DNA from: Clostridia bacterium
GTDB lineage: Bacteria; Bacillota; Clostridia; Oscillospirales; Acutalibacteraceae
DNA length: 64,000 bases
Reading direction: 5' to 3'
NCBI GenBank assembly: GCA_017433225.1
Contig: JAFRHS010000011.1
Location: forward strand, 1-64,000
In this document: piece after piece, positions 49,228 to 56,818 of the stretch
How the letters are laid out: each line of letters starts with the position of its first letter
Position numbering within the stretch: position 1 is the first letter of the stretch
Program-made: the position numbers and the translations under genes
Notes under the pieces: model-generated
Told to the model about the DNA's origin: nothing
Database searches by the model: none
The model's input: only the letters and a program-made list of their open reading frames with translations

Positions 49228-50085
49228 GTGGATAAGAATTTGAAACGCGAACTGGAAATGCAGGCGATCCGTATTCGCATGGATGTCATCAAAGGTACAT
49301 TCAACGCGAAGTCCGGTCATCCGGGCGGCTCTCTGTCCGTCTCGGACATCATGGCGTACCTGTATTTCCACAAAATGAATGTGGACCCGCAGAACCCCGA
49401 CTGGGAAGACCGGGACCGTTTCGTCCTGTCGAAAGGCCATACGGCACCCGCCCTTTACGGCGCACTGGCTCTGAGAGGATTCTTCCCGGAGGAAGAGATC
49501 GAACGTCTCCGGAAACCGACTTCCTTCCTGCAGGGCCATCCGAGCCTTCGCCTGACTCCCGGCGTCGACATGAGCACCGGTTCTCTGGGCCAGGGCATCT
49601 CCGCTGCGGTCGGCATGGCGCTCGGTGCCAGACTCAAGAACAAGGACTATCAGGTCTACACCATCCTCGGTGACGGTGAGATCCAGGAAGGCCAGGTCTG
49701 GGAAGCTGCCATGTTTGCGGCTGCCAAGAAACTCGACAACCTGGTCGCGGTAGTCGACAACAACAACCTCCAGATCGATGGCACTCTGGAAGAGGTCAAC
49801 TCTCCGTATCCCATCGACAAGAAATTCGAGGCGTTCGGCTGGAACGTCATCAACTGTGACGGCCACGACTTCGATGAGATCGATGCGGCCTTCACGTTCG
49901 CGGACAAGAAGAACGGCAAACCCTCCGTCATCATCGCCAAGACCGTCAAGGGCAAAGGCGTTTCCTACATGGAGTATGCGGTGGAATGGCACGGCAAAGC
50001 TCCCAAGCAGGAAGAGTACGAAGAGGCGATGAGCGAACTCCAGGACCGGCTCACGGAGCTCGAGACCCTGGCGGCACAGGAATAA
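49228..50085 (+). CDS. Transketolase, N-terminal (TPP-binding) subunit
   Basis: A 285-residue half-transketolase that binds thiamine diphosphate. It has GHPGGSLSVSDIMAYLYF, LSKGHTAPALYGAL and the TPP motif GDGEIQEGQVWEAAMFA ending NN. Transketolase moves two-carbon units in the pentose phosphate pathway; here the enzyme is split. The start is GTG at 49228 with TGGAGG upstream. The C-terminal subunit follows after 13 bases. Confidence 0.95.
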   Translation: MDKNLKRELEMQAIRIRMDVIKGTFNAKSGHPGGSLSVSDIMAYLYFHKMNVDPQNPDWEDRDRFVLSKGHTAPALYGALALRGFFPEEEIERLRKPTSFLQGHPSLRLTPGVDMSTGSLGQGISAAVGMALGARLKNKDYQVYTILGDGEIQEGQVWEAAMFAAAKKLDNLVAVVDNNNLQIDGTLEEVNSPYPIDKKFEAFGWNVINCDGHDFDEIDAAFTFADKKNGKPSVIIAKTVKGKGVSYMEYAVEWHGKAPKQEEYEEAMSELQDRLTELETLAAQE

Positions 50086-50098
50086 GGAGGGAAGAACC

Positions 50099-51043
50099 AT
50101 GGCAGATATCATCACGAAAGCGACCCGTATGGGTTATGCGGAAGGTCTTCTGTACCTCGGTGAGACCGATGAAAAAGTTGTCGTTCTCGACGCCGACCTC
50201 GCCGGTGCCACTCAGACCGCAAAATTCAAACAGAAACATCCCGACCGCTTTTTCGACTGCGGCATCGCCGAGCAGAACATGATCGGCATCGCGTCCGGCC
50301 TGAGCCTCTCCGGCTTCACCGTCTTTGCGAGTTCCTTCGCCATGTTCGCGTCCGGCCGCGCATACGAGCAGATCCGCAACTCGGTCGGCTATCCGCACCT
50401 GAACGTCAAGATCGGCGCCACCCACGGCGGCATCTCTGTCGGTGAAGACGGTGCGTCCCACCAGTGCAACGAGGACATCGCTCTCATGCGCACCATCCCC
50501 GGCATGACCATCATCAACCCGGCGGACGCGGTGGAAGCCAAGGCTGCCACCATCGCCGCTGCCAAGTATGACGGTCCTGTCTATATGCGGTTCGGCCGTC
50601 TTGCCGTCCCGGTCATCTTCGACCGCGACTACAAGTTCGAGTGGGGGAAGGCCCAGGTCCTGACCGAGGGCAGCGATGTTGCCATCCTTGCCACCGGCCT
50701 CATGGTCAACGAAGCGCTGATGGCGGCAGAACAGCTGAAGAACGACGGCATTTCCGCCCGAGTCATCAACGTCCATACCATCAAGCCTCTCGATGAGGAA
50801 TGCGTCATCAACGCAGCCCGGGAATGCGGCTGTGTCGTGACGGCGGAAGAGCACAATGTCATCGGCGGCCTCGGCGGCGCGGTCTGCGAGACCCTCTCCG
50901 AGAACTGTCCGACCCCGGTCCTCCGTGTCGGTGTCGATGACGAATTCGGCCGTTCCGGCCCCGCGGTGGAACTGCTCCACCTCTACGGCCTCGACGCGGC
51001 CCACATCGTCGACGCTGCAAAAAAGGCGATCACGCTGAAATAA
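50099..51043 (+). CDS. Transketolase, C-terminal subunit
   Basis: The 314-residue partner carries the pyrimidine-binding domain (FDCGIAEQNMIGIASGLSLSG with the catalytic Glu) and the C-terminal transketolase domain (ATGLMVNEALMAAEQLK; EEHNVIGGLGGAVCE). Together with the preceding gene it makes a complete enzyme. GGAGGGAAG precedes the ATG. A strong terminator follows. Confidence 0.95.
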   Translation: MADIITKATRMGYAEGLLYLGETDEKVVVLDADLAGATQTAKFKQKHPDRFFDCGIAEQNMIGIASGLSLSGFTVFASSFAMFASGRAYEQIRNSVGYPHLNVKIGATHGGISVGEDGASHQCNEDIALMRTIPGMTIINPADAVEAKAATIAAAKYDGPVYMRFGRLAVPVIFDRDYKFEWGKAQVLTEGSDVAILATGLMVNEALMAAEQLKNDGISARVINVHTIKPLDEECVINAARECGCVVTAEEHNVIGGLGGAVCETLSENCPTPVLRVGVDDEFGRSGPAVELLHLYGLDAAHIVDAAKKAITLK

Positions 51044-51056
51044 CGAGCATCCAGTC

Positions 51057-51088
51057 AAGCCCCCTGCGGATCCCGCAGGGGGCTTTTG
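51057..51088 (+). terminator. Terminator of the transketolase operon
   Basis: A perfect 13-bp stem (51057-51069 with 73-85) around ATC, followed by TT. Confidence 0.92.
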
Positions 51089-51207
51089 TTAACAAAAAAG
51101 AGACATAGGAACGCTGTATGTTAATAAAGAGTTGTTTTTTTGTCCGAACAAACCCTTTTATAATGAGATTAGGATTGTGACATAAGTTACACAAGGGGAG
51201 GGTTTAT

Positions 51208-52407
51208 ATGCATGACTTGAAGCATACGTTATTTTTTGAGACATTGCTGGAGGAACCGTTCAACGACCTGGTCAAGCAGGCAGTGGAGGATGGAGACGTG
51301 GCACTGGGTTACAACTGCTACTACATCCCGGAGACCCTGCTGAATCTGCCGGGCAGTTTTTCCTCGCGGCTGCGTGCTCCGAACTGCTCGACAACGCCGA
51401 TCGGTGACTACTATCTCACCAATCGGAACTGCCCCTATACCCGTGCGATCCTGGAGCGTGCGGTCGAAGGCAGTTACAACTATCTGTCGGCACTGTTCGG
51501 TGCGGAAGCCTGCTCTGCCATGGAACGTATGGAGGAGCATTTTGAACAGATCTCGCCGGTCAAACACGATCCGTTCGTGACTACGATCATCGACGCCCCG
51601 TTGAAGAACGACCGGGCGGCACTCGTGTATTACATGAACGAACTGCGGGACAAGGTGCTCGCGAATCTTGCTACACTGGGGATCGACACGTCCGATGACG
51701 CCCTGCTGGCGGCCATCAAAGACCACAACGAGGTCAGTGCCATCATCACCGAGATCGGGGACTTCCGGAAACTGGACAACCCGACCGTCACGGGCTATGA
51801 GTTCCACCTCATCCAGCTCGTCAGTGAGGTATGTCCTCATAAGCTGATCCTGCCGTATCTGCGCGAAACGCTCGAAGAGATCCGCGACCGGGCCCCGGAT
51901 GCCAAACCGGAATTCCGCGCCAGAGTCATCCTGGCCGGTTCGGAGATCGACGACCCCGAGTTCACCAAGCTGCTCGAGTTCTGCGGCGCCCGCGTCGTTG
52001 GAGACCGCTACTGCTTTGGTTCTGTCCCGAGCCGGGAGCAGATCGAAGTCAGAGAGGGTGAATCGCCCTTCGAGGCGATCTGCCGCCACTACCTCGAGAC
52101 GAACCTCTGCGCTCGCTTCATGTCCGAAGAGAAGATCGATCAGCGGACCGACGTGCTCGAAGCCATGGTGAAAGAGTACAAGGCGGACGGCGTCGTCGTC
52201 GAGAGCATGAAATTCTGTGAGTTCTGGAGCTATGAAAAGGTCCTCGCCTCCCATATCCTTTCCGAGGAGAGAGGGATCCCGACCTGCCAGATCGAAAAAG
52301 ACTACACACTGACCGGCGCCGGTCAGCTTCGGACCCGGTTCCAGGCATTCGTGGAGGGACTGGAGATCAAGAGACTCGAAAAGACCGGAAAGGGGGCGAC
52401 GTCATGA
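51208..52407 (+). CDS. 2-hydroxyacyl-CoA dehydratase / benzoyl-CoA reductase-like subunit (BcrC/HgdB fold)
   Basis: The 399-residue protein matches the HgdB/BcrC fold that holds a [4Fe-4S] cluster: LGYNCYYIPETLLNLPG near the start, CPHKLILPYL, and near the end SMKFCEFWSYEKV with GIPTCQIEKDYTLTGAGQLRTR. Known family enzymes need an ATP-driven activator (HgdC/BadF), absent from this window. Substrate unknown. GGGGAGGG precedes the ATG. It overlaps the next subunit gene by four bases. Confidence 0.83.
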   Translation: MHDLKHTLFFETLLEEPFNDLVKQAVEDGDVALGYNCYYIPETLLNLPGSFSSRLRAPNCSTTPIGDYYLTNRNCPYTRAILERAVEGSYNYLSALFGAEACSAMERMEEHFEQISPVKHDPFVTTIIDAPLKNDRAALVYYMNELRDKVLANLATLGIDTSDDALLAAIKDHNEVSAIITEIGDFRKLDNPTVTGYEFHLIQLVSEVCPHKLILPYLRETLEEIRDRAPDAKPEFRARVILAGSEIDDPEFTKLLEFCGARVVGDRYCFGSVPSREQIEVREGESPFEAICRHYLETNLCARFMSEEKIDQRTDVLEAMVKEYKADGVVVESMKFCEFWSYEKVLASHILSEERGIPTCQIEKDYTLTGAGQLRTRFQAFVEGLEIKRLEKTGKGATS

Positions 52408-54017
52408 AAGAAAAACTCATTTCGTTCATCGACAAAAAACTGCAGCGGTTCGACCCGGTCTGGCTGGCAGAGAACGGCCTCGGCGGACAGCGCACCCGTT
52501 ACCGTGACGACGGTTCCGGGATCGCCCGCTACCGGGAATGGAGGGGCGTGGAAGACACGTTCCAGGACTATGTGGCCTGGCTGAAGAACGTCGGTTACAT
52601 GGGCGCCATGGTGGCGAGAGACCCCGTCAAAGTGATGAAAGGCATCTGGGAGTACCGCTGGATGGGCTCGTTCCTCGGCTCTTTCGCTTTCGTCGACCGC
52701 ATCTATGAAGGATACCGCGGGAGAGAACTGGACATCGCCAACATCCACGGCAATGCCATCGTCCGTATCCTGACGCTTCGCATCGGTCTCATCCTGCACA
52801 ACGACAAACGTCTCGGCGGCGGAGAGATGACCGACAAAATGATCGGCCTCGACGAGACGATCCCTCCGCTGTTCACAGCCGGCTTCCCGACCCTGAACGC
52901 GGAACCGATGCAGACCATGCCGGAGTTCGTCGTCTGCGATGTCGACCAGCATCTCGACCCGTACTACATCGACGTGGCAGAGTCTTACGGCCTCGCACCG
53001 GACGTCTGCTCCCGCTGCTCTGCGGAGACCGGTGTCGCCATCGACGACGCCTTCCCGGTCTTCGGAAAACTCGTCCTCTCGACGAACCAGCCCTGCAACG
53101 CGTCCGAAGCGACGTCCATGTTCCAGCGCCGCCGGTTCCGTCAGAAGGGCATCGAAGACTACCCGTTCGTGTTCGCGATGCAGCACAACACGAAGAACGG
53201 CAACGACTACTCCAGAGAAGAACTGCGTCAGGCCATCGAGAAGATCGAGGAAGTCTACAACGTCAAATATGACTGGAACGCTCTCTTCGAGAAGGCGAAG
53301 AACATGAACCACCAGAACCAGATCGAACTGGAGAAGTGGGAGATCTTCGCGACGCCGTTCTCACCGCTGTCCGGCATCAACGAGTCTCTGTACAAACTCG
53401 TCGAATGGGCCCTGGTCAACGGCCATGACGAGTACTTCAACGAGATCGACGACAAAGTCATCGGCATCATGCGGCAGGCGGTCAGGGACCAGTACCAGCC
53501 TTACAAGGGCAAGACCCGCCACAGAGCATTCCTCTGGGGCCCGTCGGCGATGTACTATACCGACTTCCCGACGTGGGCACAGAACTGCTGGGGCATCGAC
53601 ATCGTCCTCAACATGGACTCGACGATGGGCCACAACATGATCAACACGGAAGATCCGGAACAAGCGCTGACCGACCTTGCGAAGTTCTCGGAAAAAGGCG
53701 TCATGCGGCACCATGCCGTCGGCGGCTGGGACAACGTCAACGCCGTCTGGGAGTGGGCGAACCGGCTCAACTGTGACATGGTCATCTGCAACGACAACGT
53801 CGCCTGCAAAGGCATGAACGGTGTCCATGCGCTGCTCGAAGAGCAGGCGGCCGACCTCGGCTTCGACTTCCTGTTCCTGCCCCACGATCTGGAGGACTGC
53901 CGGACCATCCCGCGCAAGGAGATCCGGAAGGCCGTCAACGACTACATGATGATCGTCAAGGGCGAAGAACCGCTCGACGCAACGCTTGTCGACTTCGACG
54001 ACGCGGAAGCCTGGTAA
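52404..54017 (+). CDS. 2-hydroxyacyl-CoA dehydratase-like second subunit, divergent
   Basis: The 537-residue protein is a larger, more diverged member of the same superfamily. Recognisable parts are VVCDVDQHLDP, DVCSRCSAETG and LVLSTNQPCNASEATSMFQ, which corresponds to the cysteine motif LSTNxPCD of HgdA/B proteins, then a second sandwich domain (MRHHAVGGWDNVNAVWEWAN; DMVICNDNVACKGMNG). An N-terminal extension of about 120 residues is unusual. The ATG overlaps the stop of the first subunit (ATGA). Together they look like one two-subunit iron-sulfur enzyme of unknown substrate. Confidence 0.78.
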   Translation: MKEKLISFIDKKLQRFDPVWLAENGLGGQRTRYRDDGSGIARYREWRGVEDTFQDYVAWLKNVGYMGAMVARDPVKVMKGIWEYRWMGSFLGSFAFVDRIYEGYRGRELDIANIHGNAIVRILTLRIGLILHNDKRLGGGEMTDKMIGLDETIPPLFTAGFPTLNAEPMQTMPEFVVCDVDQHLDPYYIDVAESYGLAPDVCSRCSAETGVAIDDAFPVFGKLVLSTNQPCNASEATSMFQRRRFRQKGIEDYPFVFAMQHNTKNGNDYSREELRQAIEKIEEVYNVKYDWNALFEKAKNMNHQNQIELEKWEIFATPFSPLSGINESLYKLVEWALVNGHDEYFNEIDDKVIGIMRQAVRDQYQPYKGKTRHRAFLWGPSAMYYTDFPTWAQNCWGIDIVLNMDSTMGHNMINTEDPEQALTDLAKFSEKGVMRHHAVGGWDNVNAVWEWANRLNCDMVICNDNVACKGMNGVHALLEEQAADLGFDFLFLPHDLEDCRTIPRKEIRKAVNDYMMIVKGEEPLDATLVDFDDAEAW

Positions 54018-54031
54018 GGAGGAAACGAACC

Positions 54032-54214
54032 ATGAAGAAACTGATCGGATTTGTGTTCAAGCTGGTGAGGCGTGTCATCACGATCGGCGTGGTGGCGTTC
54101 GTGCTCACGTTCGGCATCTACATGTCGAACGCCGAGAACAAACTCATCTACGATGTGGTCCGTCCTTTCCTGACGAAGCACTATGACAAACAGGCCCGCG
54201 ACAGGCGGATCTGA
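54032..54214 (+). CDS. Small single-span membrane protein of the dehydratase-like operon
   Basis: A 60-residue protein, 14 bases after the second subunit with AAGGAGG upstream. Residues about 15-32 (VITIGVVAFVLTFGIYMS) form one membrane helix with a basic N-terminal side. I do not recognise the family. The tight spacing and strong ribosome binding site argue that it is translated; it may anchor the enzyme to the membrane. Confidence 0.7.
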   Translation: MKKLIGFVFKLVRRVITIGVVAFVLTFGIYMSNAENKLIYDVVRPFLTKHYDKQARDRRI

Positions 54215-54223
54215 GAAGAATTT

Positions 54224-54252
54224 AACGGCCGTCGAGAGACGGCCGTTTCTTT
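54224..54252 (+). terminator. Terminator of the dehydratase-like operon
   Basis: AACGGCCGTC pairs with GACGGCCGTT around a 4-base loop, followed by TCTTTT. Confidence 0.88.
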
Positions 54253-54263
54253 TGAAAAAGTCC

Positions 54264-54292
54264 TTGATTTTATGCCTGGTTTCCCTTATAAT
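54264..54292 (+). promoter_or_regulatory. Sigma-A promoter of tRNA-Pro
   Basis: TTGATT (54264-54269), 17 bases, TATAAT (54287-54292), placing the transcript start about 8 bases before the mature tRNA. Confidence 0.88.
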
Positions 54293-54308
54293 AATGTCCG
54301 TTGCACAT

Positions 54309-54385
54309 CGGGGTGTGGCGAAGTTTGGTATCGCGCTTGCTTCGGGAGCAAGAGGCCTCGGGTTCAAGTCCCGACACTCCGACCA
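54309..54385 (+). tRNA. tRNA-Pro (anticodon CGG)
   Basis: The 77-base cloverleaf is complete: acceptor CGGGGTG with CACTCCG (C1-G72 pair typical of bacterial tRNA-Pro), D arm GCG...CGC, anticodon stem CTTGC/GCAAG with loop TTCGGGA giving anticodon CGG, T arm TCGGG-TTCAAGT-CCCGA, discriminator A and encoded CCA at 54383-54385. It reads CCG codons and has G36, so it is a TrmD substrate by family rules. Confidence 0.96.
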
Positions 54386-54425
54386 CGAAAAGAAAAGAGA
54401 GCCTTCGGGCTCTCTTTTCTTTTCG
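54386..54425 (+). terminator. Terminator of tRNA-Pro
   Basis: A perfect 18-bp stem with a TTCG tetraloop (54386-54403 with 54408-54425), then TCTTTTT. Confidence 0.93.
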
Positions 54426-54432
54426 TCTTTTT

Positions 54433-54558
54433 GAGTCGGGACTTGAACCCTTGGGCCACAGCGTAAAGAAAACAGTCCGGTGGACTGTTTTTAGCTGTGG
54501 GAGCTGCGGGCAGCAGCTCGGGGCGGTTTGCGAAGCAAAACGCGTCAAGTCCCGACAC
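54433..54558. repeat. Nested multi-stem element closed by a tRNA-end inverted repeat
   Basis: GTCGGGACTTGA (54435-54446) and TCAAGTCCCGAC (54545-54556) are a perfect 12-bp inverted repeat matching the 3' T-arm of the tRNA just upstream. Inside are a 7-bp stem (54456-54462 with 54494-54500) enclosing a 10-bp hairpin (54469-54478 with 54482-54491), then hairpins at 54501-54519 and 54523-54543. Nearly every base is in a stem. No coding frame is credible. It may be a small RNA or a non-autonomous element formed at a tRNA 3' end. Confidence 0.7.
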
Positions 54559-54618
54559 TATAATGCCAATTTATGCTATACTAAAGGAAGCTTCAATCGA
54601 CAAAGGGGATAATCACCT

Positions 54619-55170
54619 ATGTTACAGGACAAAACCGTATTACTGGGCGTCTGTGCCTGCACGCCCTCATACAAAGCACTGGACCTCATCGGCATGCTGA
54701 AACGAAAAGGCGCCGACGTCAAGACCGCGGTCACGGAGAACGGCACGAACATGGTGCCGGTCGCCATGCTGGAGCGGATGTCGGGGAACCCGGTCTCCGT
54801 CGAACAGTTCGGTGGTGACTACGTCTGGGACCCGGAAAAAAAGGCCTGGGGGAAGAGCGGCGATGTACTGGTCATCGCGCCCTGCACCGCCAACATGATC
54901 GGCAAACTCGCGAACGGCATCTGCGACGACTTCATTTCCACCAACACGCTGTCCTTCCCGGGACCGAAGGTCATCGGTGTCAACATGAACCCGATGCTCT
55001 GGGAGAACCCGGCGGTGCAGCGCAATGTCGCGCAGCTGAAAGAAGACGGTTACATCTTCGTCGACAACGGCAACCCGGACCGCCCGTCCCGCTTTCCGGA
55101 CCTCGACGCCATCCTGGCGGTCATCGAGGAAGTGACGACGGAGAAGCTCGAATCCAGAGACAGCGAATAA
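54619..55170 (+). CDS. Flavoprotein, CoaC-like phosphopantothenoylcysteine decarboxylase
   Basis: The 183-residue flavoprotein resembles the CoaC half of CoaBC: VLIAPCTANMIGKLANGICDD (here with Cys for Ala) and the substrate motif NMNPMLWENPAVQRN. CoaBC is usually one fused protein; this is the CoaC part alone, and no CoaB is in the window. Related stand-alone flavoproteins also include dipicolinate synthase B and UbiX-like prenyltransferases. The APC and NMNPMLW motifs favour CoaC. It is preceded by an extended -10 (TGCTATACT, 54574-54582). Confidence 0.75.
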   Translation: MLQDKTVLLGVCACTPSYKALDLIGMLKRKGADVKTAVTENGTNMVPVAMLERMSGNPVSVEQFGGDYVWDPEKKAWGKSGDVLVIAPCTANMIGKLANGICDDFISTNTLSFPGPKVIGVNMNPMLWENPAVQRNVAQLKEDGYIFVDNGNPDRPSRFPDLDAILAVIEEVTTEKLESRDSE

Positions 55171-55177
55171 GAACAGA

Positions 55178-55219
55178 AAAACGTCCATCGCCCGAACGGG
55201 AGATGGACGTTTGTTTTTT
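55178..55219. terminator. Terminator between convergent genes
   Basis: AAACGTCCATC pairs with GATGGACGTTT around a stem-loop with CCCG/CGGG, then TGTTTTTT. It ends the flavoprotein gene and can serve the antiporter gene on the minus strand. Confidence 0.85.
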
Positions 55220-55225
55220 GAGGGT

Positions 55226-56611
55226 TTATTCGGCCGTCTCTTCGACGGCTTCGGCCGCGGCTTCCGCGGCGGTCTCGGCCGGGACCGTGATCTTCTTTTT
55301 GCCCCTGCCGTCGAGCAGGATGGAGCCGATGACAGCGATGCCGAGGAGGTACGGGTAGTAGAGGTACGGCATCATGGAGACACTCGAGATGCCGGCCAGA
55401 CCGGCCGCGACGAGCAGCTGCGCGCCGTACGGGATGATGCCCTGGAAGACGCAGGAGACGGTGTCGAGGATGGACGCGGTCTTCTTCGGCTCGATGCCGT
55501 ATTCGTTCGAGATGTCTTTGGCGATGGGGCCGGCGAGGACGATGGTGACCGTGTTGTTCGCGGTCGCGATGTCGAGGATGCCGGTGAGCGCGGCGATGCC
55601 GAACATGCCGCCCTTTCTGCCCTTCGCCGTTTTGTGGATGAGGCTCAGGATGGCCTCAAACCCGCCGTTCGCCTTCATGAGCGCGCCGATGGAAGCGACG
55701 AGCAGCGTGACGATGATGGTCTCGAACATGCCGGAGAGACCGTCACCCATGGCGGTGAGCGCCGTCGTGAAGGTCAGGGACTTCGTGAACAGGCCGACTG
55801 CCAGGAACAGGACCGTGCCGCCGCCGAGGACGAAGAACACGTTGACGCCGAGCAGGGCCGCGATGAGAACGATGAAGTAGGGGATGGCCTGCCAGATGTT
55901 GTAATCGAAGCTGCCGAGTTCGGTCGGACGGTTGCCGAGCGCGAAGATGATGATCAGTGTGAGGATGGCCGCCGGAAGGGCGATCAGGAAGTTCGTCTTG
56001 AACTTGTCTTTCATCTCGACGCCCTGCGTCTTGGTGGCCGCGATGGTCGTGTCGGAGATGAAGGACAGGTTGTCACCGAACATGGCTCCGCCGAGGACGA
56101 TGCCCGCGCAGTAGGGGATGCTGAGTCCCGCGCTCTCCGCCAGAGAGACCGCGACCGGGACAAGGACCGTGACGGTGCCGACACTGGTGCCCATAGACAT
56201 GGAGATGAGGGACGCGATGATGAACATGCCGGGGACCGCCATGCTTCCGGGAAGGAGCTCGAGCAGGAAGTTCGCGGTGCTGGCCGCGCCGCCCGCCGCC
56301 TTCGCGATGCCGCCGAACATGCCGGCGAACAGGAAGATGAAGATCATGATGGTGATGTTGTCGTCGCCGATGCCTTTGGCGCAGAGATGGATCTTCTGAT
56401 CGAAGTTCCGTTTCCGGTCCTGCGCCATGGCGGTGATCCACGCGATGGTGAACGCGAGGACGACAGACATGATGTAAAAGCCCATCTGACCCTCGATGGG
56501 GCGGATGTACTCAAAGAAGATACCGATGCCGAGGTACAGCACCAGGAAGACCAGGATGGGCAGGAGCGCCTTGCCGTTGGCCTTTGGTTTGTTGGTCGTA
56601 TTGGGTTCCAT
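55226..56611 (-). CDS. NhaC-family Na+/H+ antiporter
   Basis: The 461-residue protein is almost wholly hydrophobic with about eleven membrane helices. Landmarks of the NhaC family are ITIMIFIFLFAGMFGG, SLISMSMGTSVGTVTVLVPV, CAGIVLGGAMFGDNLSFISDTTIAATKTQG and ATANNTVTIVLAGPIAKDIS. It exchanges sodium (or malate/lactate in relatives) for protons. The C-terminus has an Ala/Glu-rich cytoplasmic tail. ATG at 56611 with GGAGGAAG upstream. Divergent from the lipase gene. Confidence 0.9.
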   Translation of the reverse strand: MEPNTTNKPKANGKALLPILVFLVLYLGIGIFFEYIRPIEGQMGFYIMSVVLAFTIAWITAMAQDRKRNFDQKIHLCAKGIGDDNITIMIFIFLFAGMFGGIAKAAGGAASTANFLLELLPGSMAVPGMFIIASLISMSMGTSVGTVTVLVPVAVSLAESAGLSIPYCAGIVLGGAMFGDNLSFISDTTIAATKTQGVEMKDKFKTNFLIALPAAILTLIIIFALGNRPTELGSFDYNIWQAIPYFIVLIAALLGVNVFFVLGGGTVLFLAVGLFTKSLTFTTALTAMGDGLSGMFETIIVTLLVASIGALMKANGGFEAILSLIHKTAKGRKGGMFGIAALTGILDIATANNTVTIVLAGPIAKDISNEYGIEPKKTASILDTVSCVFQGIIPYGAQLLVAAGLAGISSVSMMPYLYYPYLLGIAVIGSILLDGRGKKKITVPAETAAEAAAEAVEETAE

Positions 56612-56734
56612 AAAACTTCCTCCGAATAACGTTTTCGTACCTATCCACTATAACACAAAACAGCTTTTCTAAAAAGATATCTTTACAAAAACCGAAAAAT
56701 GTATGATAAGCATCACTTTCTACAAGATTCGCGG

Positions 56735-56763
56735 TTGTTATCAGAATTGTACGGTTGTATAAT
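56735..56763 (+). promoter_or_regulatory. Sigma-A promoter of the lipase gene
   Basis: TTGTTA (56735-56740), 17 bases, TATAAT (56758-56763), 55 bases before the start codon. Confidence 0.82.
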
Positions 56764-56818
56764 TCTTGCGTCAATGTTCGGACAATAGTTCTAGAGAGTT
56801 TATGGAGGCGCATCATCA

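Noticed and set aside
54270..54612. Several 60-100 codon frames across tRNA-Pro and its tail
   Set aside because: They read through a tRNA, a terminator and the structured element; translations resemble common false proteins annotated over tRNA genes.
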